DNA from: Notamacropus eugenii
Lineage: Eukaryota > Chordata > Mammalia > Diprotodontia > Macropodidae
Direction of reading: 5' to 3'
NCBI RefSeq assembly: GCF_028372415.1
Contig: NC_092876.1
Span: forward strand, 220,893,528 to 220,957,527
Length of the DNA stretch: 64,000 nt
Shown: positions 33,606 to 44,647 of the stretch, piece after piece
Numbering within the stretch: position 1 is the stretch's first letter
How the letters are laid out: every line of letters starts with the position of its first letter
Notes under the pieces: generated by a model
Seen by the model: only the letters and a program-made list of their open reading frames with translations
What the model was told of the DNA's origin: nothing
Database searches by the model: none
Made by a program: the position numbers and the translations under genes

Positions 33606-34489
33606 CCCACTCACACTGATGAGTCAGATTCCCAGAACACAGCTACATTTTCCCCTCAGGGTTCTAAGGATATCTCTTAGGGGATAGGGAATTCTCTTTT
33701 TAGTATTGTAGCTCACAAGCCCTTATTGTGTATTTCCTCTCCTGCTTCAGGAATATCAGTGGCTATCATTCATTCAGACTTAAGTACCTTTTGGAAACAA
33801 GTATTTGCTAAGATATTATAGTAATGACGGATTATTCAAACCATTTCCCTCAAAAAACCAACAAGCAAACGAAACTGTGACGTTCTCTCATAGTTGCGTA
33901 CAGAGTTGTAGGCGTGTGAAGTAGCTTCAAGCTTGGAGAACTTACGAAGCAAAGGGGTGACCCATAGCTTCTGGATGCTGAAAGTCATCTCCTCTTCTTC
34001 TGCCCCCTTAGGCATGGTGTAGCTTTTTGCTGCACTACTTGTGGATCTGTGAATCCATTCCATTCTGACCTTGGCTCCCAATGTAGACACTGCTGTCAAC
34101 TTGTCTATGGATGCTTGGATGTGATAAAGTGGGTCAGGGAAAGGAGGAGACTTAGGCTGAGGCTTCTCTTTCCCCTCCTCCCCAATCCTTTTCAAGGATT
34201 TTATTAGAATGCAGCATACTCCAATTTTTAAAATAATCTTAGTTCTAAACTAGCTTGATATATTGTAGAAAAACCTAGAGTGTGACCAAGTTTCCTCAGA
34301 CAATCTGGACAGTATTACTGTGCAATATCACTCTAATTCAAGGTCTTTTTTTAAAACTTAGACTAAAGACTATGATTGATTAAGTCTACAATCTGTGATT
34401 GATTTATTGATATTTGTCCTCACCTCAGTAAGGTATCAGGACATATGATCACTTACTTTAAGTAGGTTTTAGTGATTTAATTGATTTAC
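33606..34489. other. Unassigned block interrupting L2
   Basis: L2 sequence stops near 33605 and resumes near 34490. The DNA between is not L2 and not a repeat I know. It carries the 119-codon minus-strand frame described separately. It could be a retrocopy, an LTR-type element or a badly decayed part of L2. No target-site duplication was found by eye. Confidence 0.45.
33836..34195 (-). CDS. 119-codon open frame, function unknown, possibly a retrocopy
   Basis: The longest non-repeat open frame outside GC-rich UTRs, on the minus strand. The predicted peptide begins MKRIGEEGKEKPQPKSPP, is basic and proline-rich at the start, has an acidic patch GAEEEEM near residue 68 and a hydrophobic end (QFRLLVGFLREMV). 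No signal peptide or membrane segment. I do not recognise it. Codon use looks mixed and the G+C is above the flanks. It sits inside an L2, so if it is gene-derived it probably came in by retrotransposition. An A-rich tail is not obvious at its 3' side (minus), which weakens that idea. Chance remains possible. Confidence 0.2.
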   Translation of the reverse strand: MKRIGEEGKEKPQPKSPPFPDPLYHIQASIDKLTAVSTLGAKVRMEWIHRSTSSAAKSYTMPKGAEEEEMTFSIQKLWVTPLLRKFSKLEATSHAYNSVRNYERTSQFRLLVGFLREMV

Positions 34490-34880
34490 TCAGTTGGCTC
34501 CTTCCCACTAGCCAAACCACGCATCTTAGTGTTCCTCATATACAGTACTCCATTTCCTATTTCTATGCTTTTTCACTGTCTGTCCTTCATGCCTGAAATG
34601 ATCTCTCTCCTTTACCTTTGTTCTCTCCAATCTCCACTGTCCTTTAAGGCTCAATTCAAGGAGCACTTTATACATAAAGCCTCTCCTGATCTTTCTGGTT
34701 CCTGCTGCCTTCCCTCAAATGATCTTTTATCCAGTTTGTGTATACTTATAGAAATACATGTCTCCATCAGTTAGATTGTAAGCTCTTTGCAGGCAAGGTG
34801 TGTTTCACTTGGGTCTTTTGTATTCCCACTCACAGTCCTTGGCATACAATAGGTGTTTAATAAATTTTTGATGATTGATT

Positions 34881-35279
34881 TTCATAGACTTCAAGCTCAG
34901 TATAAGTTAACAGTAGGACATGGCAGTCAAAAGAACTGATTCAATATTAGACATATAGAGGTTATAGTCTCACTGTACATTGTCTTAGTTAGACCTAGTC
35001 TAGACTTATCTGGAGTATTGTGTCTCAGACCCTGTGTTCCCATCTCCTTCAAACTATCCTCCCTTCTCTACCAAGTCCCATTCTAAAACTACCGACCCCT
35101 TCCACTGTGCTCTCTGGAATGCTTGCTTCTTAGGTAACAATCTTGGCTTCATCTTAAATTTTTCTTTTCTTAGTCCTTCCATCTTCTTGTACTCATTAAA
35201 TCTCACTTCCTCCTGATGATATAGCTTTCATTTTCAATATTGCTTGCATTTCCACTCATAACTCATAGAGTCATAGAGT
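34881..35279. other. Unique DNA with a CR1/L3-like trace
   Basis: 'ttatctggagtattgtgtctc' at about 35007-35027 resembles the conserved part of mammalian CR1/L3 LINEs. The rest is C/T-rich and may belong to the following LINE. Confidence 0.35.
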
Positions 35280-36520
35280 CCAGATTCTCCCTATGCCACT
35301 ATTGTTCAGTAACCACTCTTCGTATTATAGTCATTCAGTCTATATTTATCATCTAATCAAGTTTCTGGTAGCTGTTATCTTCTGACTGCTCTCCTTTCTT
35401 CCTTACTGAATTCAGTGCCTGGCTCACAGCCTTTTCCCCTCCTTTCCAAATCCTGCCATCATGCTAGGGTACTTCAGCATACATACTGATACCTCTGTCA
35501 AACATCCTCATTTCCTAGTTCCATAACTTACTCATTTATCATGACCTACTTTTTAAAAATGGTACTTTATTTTTTCCAATCCCATGTAAAAATAATTTTT
35601 GATATTCATTTTTCAAAATAAAATTTTAAGTTCCAATTTTTTCCCTTCCTCCTCTCCCTCCTCTCTAAGACAGGTAAGCAATTTGATATAGGTTATATAT
35701 GTGCAGTCATGTAAAACATATTTCCATATTAGTTATGTTGTAAAAGAGGAAACAGAATAAAAGAAAAAAAATGAAAAAGTAAAGAAAGTGAAAAAAGCTG
35801 ACTTTGATCCGCATTCAGACTCCATCCATTCCTTCTCTGGATGTGGATAGAATTTTCCACCACAAGTCTTTTGGAATTGTCTTGGATCTATGTATTGCTG
35901 AGATAAGCTAAGTCAGTCATAGGTGATCGTTGCATAGTGTGGTTGTTACTGTGTACAGTGTTCCTCTGGTTTTGCTCACTTCACTCTACTCATCCTGTAT
36001 ACCTCAGTTATACACGGAGATGGTATACACTTGTATACATACACTTGTCACTATCCACAAGTATTACACTTTCATATTCATTTACTCTGAAGTTTGGGAA
36101 TTTCATTTTGCTTCTTCCTTTGTCTTGCAACTTCTAATTCTATCTTTCATCCTCCCTGTGGCCTCCAGTCCTGTCAGCCCTCAGTTGTTTCGCTGAACTG
36201 GCTATACTTGGTGACCCCTGGGTGAACCAATTCAACTCTTCACTTTCCTCTTCTCTCAAATCCCTTGCCTCCTTATTAACTCTGATCTTGTCCTGCCACA
36301 CCTCTGCCTTGTTTTCATGCAGTATCTGCTGCTTTTGCTCCTACTTCTGGGCTGTTAAACATGGTTGGAGAAATGCATGAAACCCCAATGACTGGATCTA
36401 CAAATTTACTTTACGTAACTTCAACTGAACCTTCACAGCAGCAAGGTAATCCTTTTGCACCTCCCTTAATTGATTCAGTCATCACTATGGCATTTCCAAA
36501 CTACAAAAGAAATGGGGGAG
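35280..36520 (+). mobile_element. L2/CR1-clade LINE, 5' part, sense, split by an L1
   Basis: Pieces 35280-35548 ('gggtacttcagcatacatac', 'gtcaaacatcctcatttcct') and 35995-36520 ('ctctgatcttgtcctgccac', 'catggttggagaaatgcatg', 'tcacagcagcaaggtaatcc'). I remember this order from the upstream part of L2-type elements. The coding frame is destroyed. Confidence 0.6.
35549..35995 (-). mobile_element. L1 3' end, antisense
   Basis: 'tactttattttttccaatcc' (tail side), 'aattttaagttccaattttt', 'taggttatatatgtgcagtc', 'tctctggatgtggatagaat', then 'tctggttttgctcacttcac'. Extends just into ORF2; 5'-truncated. No clear target-site duplication. Confidence 0.85.
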
Positions 36521-36599
36521 GGGGTCCCTGTGGGTAACATACTGACTTAGGAAACTACGTATAAACATTATCTGCCCAAAGGGCCTGTGTTTGACACTT

Positions 36600-37035
36600 G
36601 TACCTTAATCTACCTTCTAAGGTCTTCCAACCCAGCTTTCCATCTTAGTTCATATTATTGTGGTAAACTGTTCCCTAAACTCAATATTTCATGTCCCACA
36701 TTTGTACCCTCTCTTTCCCCCACTTTTCAAGATTATAATTTTCCTTCAAGGATCAGCTCATGTTAGCCCATCCTTGGAGCCTTCCTTCTCCCTATTCTGT
36801 GGCTGAAAGTTTTTTTTCTCTCTAAAAAAGTTGTCTAGATTGCTCCTTTGCTCTCATCACTTTCTTACCTTTTATTATATATATGTATGTACATATAGTT
36901 CAGCCTTCAACTTCTCTCACTCTCCACCCCCACCCCTGAATTTAACCTCTTTTAAGGCATGTAGGGCTTGTTTTGTTTTTGTCTGTCTTACAAGTAATAG
37001 TTTCTTAACAAATGTTTGTTGCATTGAATTTAAAT
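36600..37035 (+). mobile_element. L2 3' region, sense, degraded
   Basis: 'ccttcaaggatcagctcatg', 'gagccttccttctccctatt', a small (TATG)n at 36877-36897, and the terminus 'aacaaatgtttgttgcattg' followed by an 'aatt' tail. Confidence 0.6.
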
Positions 37036-37479
37036 GAATTAATGGAAAGAGATATTTACAAGTAACGTCAGGTGTGGTGAGGTGAACCTTCTAGGAAGAA
37101 GATTTAGTGCAGATCCCAGACTGTCCAGATGGAATGAGAATGGATGGCATTCAAATGACCAATATGAGCACCAGGCAATGGCGTGCCCTTTCAAAATCCA
37201 ACATAATGGAAGACTCCCCAAACCTTCAAAATAGTTGCTTGAGTGTTGATTAGAAAAGGACTGACTTATTTGATGGGTATTAAATGAAGTCATGGATTCT
37301 GGAAAAATAATACTCCTTTTCACTTGGAGTACATATGATTTGTAAGCATAGCACTTCAAAGAAAGTCCTAGTTGAAAGGAAGATGGATGAAAGATTTTCA
37401 GTGACTGCTAGACATGGGATAGGTAGCTGACTCAGGGACCCTCTTCTTTTTCACTTGGCAAGTTCCCAAAAACCAGAGA
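37036..37479. other. Unique DNA, nothing recognised
   Basis: The 106-codon minus frame at 37039-37359 shows no known domain and no splice context. Confidence 0.4.
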
Positions 37480-37860
37480 TTATTGTCTTCTAGCTTGCCT
37501 AGTTTTGCAGCGATGCTGTGTGCTATTCAGAAACCACATGGCCAAGACTATTTAAAATACTGCATCATGAAAAAGACAATGGTATTAGCTCTCTTTCCCT
37601 ACCCTGTAAATCTAATGTGCATTTCCTTGATCCTTTCCAGCCAAGGCTTATGTAGATTCCTACTGTCTCTGAGATACTGTCTAATTAAAGTCCCATATTT
37701 AAAATCATAGCCCTGTTGCAGCTTTCATTTTAATTGAACTTTAATACATTGAAATGCATCTTTTTGGCAAATGGTATGTAAATAGGAGGTGATGATAGCA
37801 ATAACTTCTGATTTTTTTCAAATGATTTTTGTTCTGAACATAAATAAGTAAAATGGATAT
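37480..37860. other. Candidate conserved non-coding element
   Basis: Repeat-free, complex, low-CpG sequence with several motif-like runs: 'aactttaatacattgaaatg', 'atgcatctttttggcaaatg', 'gtatgtaaataggagg' (forkhead-like) and 'tgtctaattaaagtcccat' (homeodomain-like). It has the texture of vertebrate developmental enhancers. This is inference from composition only. Confidence 0.3.
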
Positions 37861-39564
37861 CACCACATGCATAGTATAACAGAGGAAGAGGATTATATGT
37901 GAAATGGATTTCTATTTTACAGAACTTATAGCTTTCAAAACTATCCTGTTTGTCTGCGCTTCTTTTTGGTCTTCCTGCTTTCCTCTTCTCTGCATCTCCT
38001 AGGTTTTCAATGCAAAACTTAGTTTATTAATGGCATTTGCAACTGGTTAAACATTTTTTAAAAATGTGTATTTTCAAGTAAATTCTCTGAAAACTAAAAA
38101 CTACTCCTCGTGATAGGAAAGGTGATTTCTAGAAGAGAATATGGTGGAAGGGTCTTTGTGATTAGTGGCCAAGTGGTCAGGTGGGAGAGTAAAGAAAATT
38201 GTGGTAAGGATTTAGAGGGACTTTGGAATAAAGCCAGGTGGAGTACTAAGAGGTTCAAGAATAGTTAGGACTGCATGCTAGCAGAAAGCATGCGCCTGTA
38301 TGTTGGTACCCTGAAGCAAATTGCCTCATCCTAGTTAAAGTTCTGTACATTATCATTGTGTAAAAACATAGTTGTACTAAACAAGGCACAATATACAGTA
38401 GTTGATTATAATAGAAGGTATCTCTGCCATTACAATTTAAAACAACATTAATTGCTTAAACAATCAGTCACTGAATTGATGTATAGTTCCACAGGTTTTC
38501 TGGCTCAAGAGAAATGTGAGCATTGTTCTCTCCACCATGTATCAGTAACATTAAGCCTTGATGGTCCTATTTTTTTGTCATTAAAAGCAATTCAGAATTA
38601 ATGATAGTTTTCTTTCATTTTCTAATTGTGTCAGTATCCTGCAGAATATTAGATCAGCTGAATATGCCATGTCTATGCCAGACACAAGGTAGATTGGGGT
38701 GCTAAACCTGAGGTTAGACTCATAACTTGGTTGCTTTCTCAGTCAGCTAAACTTAGGGTTGGCTCTAGGCAAAATTGTGAAACAGGAAACGTTTATTTTT
38801 GGTATCACTTCACTCCTTCTTTGCTTTCTTCTTGTCAGTGCCCTCTTGTTTTCCTGAAGTTGTTCAGGACTCCTCACTTCAGTGTCCTACTAGTTTCTGG
38901 CACAATTCATGCTCCCACTCATTCCCTGCCCCAACTAAATACTTACTGTCCTGTATTTGATAGTGGGTGGTATAATCTTCTTTTCAAAATTTAGCAATCC
39001 TTACCATCAGAAACCTTCTTGTATTTCACCTTATACTTTCTAAAATTCAATATTATTCTATTTTCCATGCCAAATCTTCTCCTTTCTATTGTCCCTCTAG
39101 TCATCCTTTGAGAAGGCAATAAAAACAAAACTCATTACAAATATATATAATTTTACCTTAATTCTTTATATGACAGCTTAAGACCACTTCCTCTAGGTAA
39201 ATTTTCAATGAAAATGAAGACTTGGATCACCAATATGGAAAACCTTTATTGACCTTAAGGCTGCTATTAAATTACTACTAGGCTTTTACCCAAAAACAAG
39301 ACAATGCCTATTTTCCACAGACAATTAAAATACCTTTCATAAAACTAGATCATTATCCCTTCATGATTCTTGGCTAAGCTTTTCTTTCTCTCCTCTGTTT
39401 TGTGCCATGCTGAATGCCAGCTGGCTTTGTGCCCCTCATCTCAGAGGTGGCTGCATTGTACTATTGGTGTGAGGCTCTTTAGGATTCAGGCTGAGTGTGG
39501 GTATAGTCCTAGAGGATGAGTCTCACAAAGTTGGAATATGGCGGAAATGCTTATCATTAAAGAG
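37861..39564. other. Unique interval, nothing certain
   Basis: Repeat-poor. 38340-38490 is AT-rich and complex. 39390-39550 is GC-richer ('gctgaatgccagctggcttt', 'agaggtggctgcattgtact') and could be a short old repeat or regulatory piece. No gene. Confidence 0.4.
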
Positions 39565-39735
39565 TCAGAGTGATTGAGTGAGAAGAACGCCGAATTCAGA
39601 GTCAGAGGGCTAAGGTTCAAATTTTATCCTCTCATTGATTCTCTGAGTGGCCTTGGGCCTCAGTTTTCTCATCTGTAAAATGAGGGTAGTTGATCAGATG
39701 CCTTCTAAAGTCTCATCTGGTTCTAAGAACGCTGC
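39565..39735 (+). repeat. MIR-type SINE, sense
   Basis: 'cagagtcagagggctaaggtt', 'ctctgagtggccttgggcct', 'tctcatctgtaaaatgaggg', 'tctcatctggttctaagaac'. Confidence 0.85.
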
Positions 39736-40787
39736 CTCATACTTTAAATGAAAAATTCCTTGCAAAATATTTAACCTCAGATTTAGTACATCACAAGGCC
39801 TTTGTCATTTGCCAGTTTCTCTAGAAACTGAAAGTCTTTTACAGATGAGATTGAAAGATTTTACTGAAATTTTATCAGAGATACACTGTGACAATGAGAA
39901 TGAATGAAAGGGATGCTTGTGACGATTGAAAAGATATGAGCACTCTAAAAGGAATTCTGTGGGCTAGAACCATAACTTTGTCAAGGGACAAGTCATTTGC
40001 AACTAACATGATTATATTTTGAAGAGTAGCTTTTTCTTGTGCCTTTCTCCAAGCTTGACTGCAAAGAGTTTCTATAACAAATTCAAATAAAATTGCCCTG
40101 GGCTAGGAGGATTCAGTGACTTGGTAGTGTGACCTTCTTGGCACCTTTGCCTCCTCCAAATCACTGAATAATTCTATCTGGACTTATTTTAGCTAATAAC
40201 CTGAGGTATATTTAAAATCTAATTAGCTTAAAACAAAAATCATTGATGGGGAAGGGGGAGCTGGATGGTGATGAGTCATGTGCACCACAAAGAAAGTTTT
40301 TTAGTGGAGATTAACGTGCAGTCAAATGTTTCCAAAGTGATCACTGCTCTTCACACATTCCTTGTTGTATGCTCTAGCTCTAGCCCTCAGACCTCCCATG
40401 CAGACAGCACATATGTTCAATGGGGCTGTGCTGTTAAAGTTAATGTCTAATGATCTGTGTACTATTAGACAGCAAGAGCTGAATTAAGCACAGGATGGGA
40501 GTGAAGCAGGACATCATGCTTTTTTTTTTTTTTTTTTGAGACCACTTGACATATTCTTTTACCTCTGTTTTTTTTCCCAAGGAGTTGATTTTACAACCAC
40601 TTTCTCCAATATCCACCATATATAAGGTATTCTATTTTACCTAAACTTAAGAAAATAAAACTTCTAATACAGTGCAGTGACCATAGCTGAATAGTTATTA
40701 CACCCAACTGAACAAGTTGTAAAAAATGCTTTTTCCTTTTTAGCAATTTCTATTGGAGGAATTCACATTTCTAGGGAGCCAGGTAAG
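39736..40787. other. Unique interval with an 18-base poly-T
   Basis: No gene. T18 at 40520-40537 could be the A-tail of a lost antisense retroelement, but no element body follows it. Confidence 0.45.
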
Positions 40788-40872
40788 GAATTCAATTAAA
40801 CATTTATTAAGTACCAACTGTGTATGGATAACTATGCTAATTGCTGGAGATAAAAATTTAGGGAGACAAGTA
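40788..40872 (-). mobile_element. L2 3' end, antisense
   Basis: 'aaacatttattaagtaccaa', 'ctatgctaattgctggagat'. Confidence 0.7.
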
Positions 40873-41242
40873 GGATTTCTCACAGGCTAAAATACTACAC
40901 CAAAACAAATAGCTTCTGCTACTGACAATAATGTATAACAAAAGCAGTACTGTGGACTAGAGCTCAATGATCTTCCCTCATTACCTTACCTTTTGTTCTG
41001 GCTCAAGTACATCTGTGTGTTAATCCAGAGAGGATATTGAGAATTTCTAACCCTAAATCATATAGCTATATGAGACAGAGGACTATAATCTCCATCCTAA
41101 ATATAGAAGGAAAAAATTATTAGCCCGAGGGCACTTTGCCTAACTTTGTCTTTGTTGTTGAGTGTAGCAGTTAAGATCAAAGAGCTGTTGGCCTGACTTT
41201 ATTAGGAGGAAATTTTCTTCCCGTTACGTTTGTCCTTTCAGA
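40873..41242. other. Unique DNA, nothing recognised
   Basis: Ends in a pyrimidine-rich run and CAG that look like a splice acceptor for the next block. Confidence 0.4.
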
Positions 41243-41760
41243 TTGGAGCTAAGATTGCCTGCAGGTGATCCTGAAGAGTTGAAGCATAAAAGTTTGCACC
41301 AAGGAGCAATATCCTGCAGAAAACACTGCTCAGTAGGCAGTAGGAGTCACCGTAAGACCATAGGAGACCAGTAGAACAACAGGTCCAGTGAAGATGCTAT
41401 ACTTAGCAGGGAACAAGTTCACTGACAGCAGCATGAGATGGCTTCAGAAGATTATGGGTAATCCCACTGGTCCTGCACTGTTGGAGGCAGGTGGCAATAT
41501 CAAGGACCTGAATTGCCCTAACACTGTATCCCATCCATATCTTGTGTATTTGACCTTCTACACATGTACTGTGATGCTATATATTCCTTGTCTTTGTGTC
41601 CCTCATGCATGATCCCAGTGTGGGTCCACTGTTCTCACTGATGGTGGATGCATTTGTTAGCATATCCCTCACATTTAGAGGGTGTGGGGAACATTATACT
41701 GTTGCTTTTCTTAGTCTACTGTTTCATTAAATGTCTTATCCTTGAACTGTGTGTCCTTTG
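41243..41760 (+). other. Possible terminal exon of a non-coding transcript, or LTR relic
   Basis: Preceded by 'cgtttgtcctttcag', an acceptor-like run ending at 41242. Contains 'gcataaaagtttgc' near 41285 and 'cattaaatgtc' (ATTAAA) near 41727-41737 followed by a GT-rich stretch, as expected after a polyadenylation signal. The block is GC-richer than its surroundings. A 74-codon frame at 41388-41612 is not recognised. The same signals (TATA-like box plus poly-A signal) would also fit an LTR. Confidence 0.2.
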
Positions 41761-41929
41761 ACCTAAGAGAAAAAGTACAAACTATGGTGAGGAATTATGA
41801 GCTATGGTTCCTGGTAAATGCAGCCCCAAAGAAAACTTAGGGTAGCTATTGTGGGGCATCCACTTTAGAGGAGTTGCCATATGTACCACACAGAGATTAG
41901 ATAAGACAAGGTAAATCATAAAGTTTGGA

Positions 41930-43625
41930 ATCTAATTGAAGGATATGATAATACACAAGTAACTGTAATACAAAATAATGAATGTTAAATATAGACCTAA
42001 GATTCCAAAAAAAGCAATGTATGAGGTCCCAAGGCAAAGGATCCTTATCAACTGGAAGTGGGGAATCTGAGATATTCTCATGGATGTAGGGTCATTTGAG
42101 CTGAATGCTACAAGAAGAGTAGAATGTCAAGAGATGGAGATAGAGAGCTTGGAAGGCATAAGCAACAGTATGAGTGAGGACATGAGGGAGAAGCAAGGCA
42201 GCCATGGCTTATTAGTCTGATTTGAGTGGAAAGTGGGCTATGTTGAGAGTAATAGCATGACAAAGCTAGAAATATGAGGTTCCATGAAGTTGTGGATGGC
42301 TTTGAATGTCAGGCAATGGAGTTTGGATTTGATTTGATAGGTGATAGGAGACATTGAAGGTTATGTAGCAGTGGATTGTTGTGTTTACATCTCAAGAGGA
42401 ATGCAGAGGTAGGGAGAGAGCAGAGATATAAAATGTTAGGATATCATTGAAGTTGTCCAGGTAGGTAGTAATAAGGTCCTGTTTTAGGATTGTAGTGGTT
42501 GTGGTAATAGAGAGGAAGGGAAGACAACGAAAGATTTTTCTTTTCCAGAGTCATAATCAACAAAACCATTGATGACTGATTGGATGGGAGAGCTAAGAGG
42601 AGGGACTTAAAAGGAGGGGGAAAAGTGAAAGAGACCACCCAGATTGTAAACATGGAAGACTGGGTGAATTATAGTTTCATTGTTGTCATAGAGACAGTGT
42701 TTCTATAGAATTGTGTCATAGAAACAGTGAAGTCAGAAACAAGAGCAGATTTTGGATATCTTGGGGGAGATTTAAGGTCAGTCATTTGTCTTTGGAGAAA
42801 AATTCTAAGCTCAAACAACTATTTGACATAGTGGATAGAGCTCTGAGTCTGGAGTTAGGAAGACTTGAATGCAAATGTGGCCTCATATACTCCTTAGCTG
42901 TGTGACCCTGGGCAAATCATTTAAATGCTGTTTGCCTCAATTTCCTTACCTGTAAAATGGGCATAATAGTAGCACCTACCTCCTAGGAATTTTGTGAGAA
43001 TCAGATGATAATGAAAAAGTGCTTTAGCATAGTGCCCAATGCATAGTAAATGCTATATAAATGCTAGCTATTAATGGTTTTCTTATGTTCAGTTAGAATT
43101 TCTCAAAGCCAGTTCTTGTGTCTTATTAGGGATTTGGAGATACAGGTTAGGAGCTTAGGAAAGAAGTAGAAACTGGAGATAAAAATTTAGGAGTCATCCA
43201 CATAGAGGCAGCAATTGAAACTTTGGAAGTAAATAAAATTGTCAAGGGAGAGAATATAGAGAGAAACAAGTCAAAGACAGATTGTTTAGAATACCAATGT
43301 TAAGGGGTTAGAATGACAAATAAGGACCAGTGAAAGAAAAGAGGAATATACTAACAAGATTAGAAGAACGAATGAATATTGTATCTTAGAAACAAGAAGA
43401 GAAAGTATCCAGAAGGAAAAGATGATAAATAGTGTTAAATGTTGCATAAAAGTAAAAGAGAATTAAGACTGAGAAATGTCTACTGGATTTGGCAATAGGA
43501 GGGTCATCAGTTACTTTATAGAGGTAATAAGTAAGGTCCCTTACATCTCTGAACCTGTGTAAGAAAAGCTGTGTAGGGTAGTTTCAGTAGAGTTCTGGGA
43601 ATAGAAATTACATTATAAGGAGTTG
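41930..43625 (-). mobile_element. L2 LINE, antisense, 3' part and RT region, split by a SINE
   Basis: Piece 41930-42710: 'ttgagctgaatgctacaaga', 'gtggatggctttgaatgtca', 'ggtgataggagacattgaag', 'tatcattgaagttgtccagg'. Piece 43081-43625: on the minus strand it contains 'ctgcctctatgtggatgact' at 43191-43210, encoding LYVDDS, the RT catalytic motif with both aspartates kept. Elsewhere the frame is broken. A SINE at 42815-43080 separates the pieces. Confidence 0.8.
42815..43080 (+). repeat. Marsupial tRNA-derived SINE, sense, inside L2
   Basis: 'tttgacatagtggatagagc', 'ctgagtctggagttaggaag', 'tgtgaccctgggcaaatcat', 'aatagtagcacctacctcct', 'agtgcccaatgcatagtaaa'. Confidence 0.9.
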
Positions 43626-43634
43626 AAGAGTAAG

Positions 43635-43765
43635 TTTTTAGAGAGTAGAGGGCATCACCTTAGAGTCAGGAATATATGAATTAAAATCCTGCCTCAGGTA
43701 CTTACTAGACCCTGTGGGCATCTCGGGGTAAGTCACTTAACCTTTCCACAGCTGATAGTGCTATC
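43635..43765 (+). repeat. SINE/MIR fragment, sense
   Basis: 'agggcatcaccttagagtca', 'tcctgcctcaggtacttact', 'cggggtaagtcacttaacct'. Confidence 0.75.
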
Positions 43766-43769
43766 TCTC

Positions 43770-43950
43770 TTTCTCCAAATTACTTTATATTTACTTATCT
43801 ATGTTCATATTATATGACCCAGTAGAATTTAAATTCCTTGAGGTCAAGGTTTGACTTCACTTTCATCTCTGTATTCCCAGTACCTAACATGGGGCCTTGA
43901 ATTTGGTAGGTGCTTAATAAATATTTGATGAATAAATAAATGAATGAATG
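43770..43950 (+). mobile_element. L2 3' end, sense, with (TGAA)n tail
   Basis: 'aattactttatatttactta', 'aaattccttgaggtcaaggt', 'gtgcttaataaatatttgat', then 'aatgaatgaatgaac', the tandem tail L2 copies usually carry. Confidence 0.9.
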
Positions 43951-44109
43951 AACTAAAATAGGGACAGAGATTAGAGATGATTTAAAAGCTTACAGGATTT
44001 ACTGGTGAGTGAACCAAACCCAATTAATTCTTTCTTTGTAACATCTCATGTATCTGTCTTTTCCATTCCATTCCTATTCCTAGAGTTCCAGGATAAAGGA
44101 AGAGTTTAC

Positions 44110-44245
44110 AGAATTTAGAAATCACTTATTCAAAATTCTTCATTTTATAGATGAAGAAGTTGAGGCCAAAGAAAGTATATCAATTGTCTCAAATCATATG
44201 ACTATTCATTAGTGGTCATTAGAGCCCAAGAATTCTGTGTTAGTA
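44110..44245 (-). repeat. MIR fragment, antisense
   Basis: 'atttagaaatcacttattca', 'tatagatgaagaagttgagg', 'caattgtctcaaatcatatg'. Confidence 0.65.
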
Positions 44246-44647
44246 CAACATTCCCAGTGTGGGCATAGTATATCCAGGGTGGCTACCATGCTGTAGAGTA
44301 ATTACATACTTGTAGATGATACCATTAACCAGTGTATAATAGTAAACAATGGCACTTTTTCTCCTATATGTTCTATGGGTAAGGTTCCCATCCAGGGAGG
44401 ATAGCTTTGTGGGAGAGCATATCCTATGTATTTCCCTGAGCTTGTTGTAAGTGTCTGTTTGCACTGACAATAGTAATATAAGGAAATTAATGTAATCACA
44501 GAAGGTCCATACACTTCAATTGAATCAGTCAATTAATAGACTGTAATCACAAAATGTAAGCTAGATGTTAAGGATTTTTCCTACAATTCCACCACAATGT
44601 ATGATTAAGTTCTTCATGAGTAAGCTTTATAAGGCTTTGGTCATTGT
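44246..44647. other. Unique DNA, nothing recognised
   Basis: Two overlapping 76-codon minus frames at 44240-44532 are in different frames and match nothing known. Confidence 0.4.

Larger units (their letters stand above)
32245..34880 (+). mobile_element. Second L2 LINE, sense, cut into four pieces
   Basis: Pieces at 32245-32645, 32930-33083, 33318-33605 and 34490-34880. The first holds the RT catalytic motif as YTDDL ('catctttatactgatgatctc' at about 32459-32479). The later pieces hold 'tagttcaggccctaaatatt', 'tttgtaatagtctcctctct', 'cagatctgaccacgtcactt' and 'ggcatttaaagtctttcacg'. The last ends in the L2 terminus 'cctt'-'ggcatacaataggtgtttaa'. The gaps hold two SINEs and an unassigned block of about 880 bp. 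It starts some 20 bp after the previous L2 ends. Confidence 0.8.
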
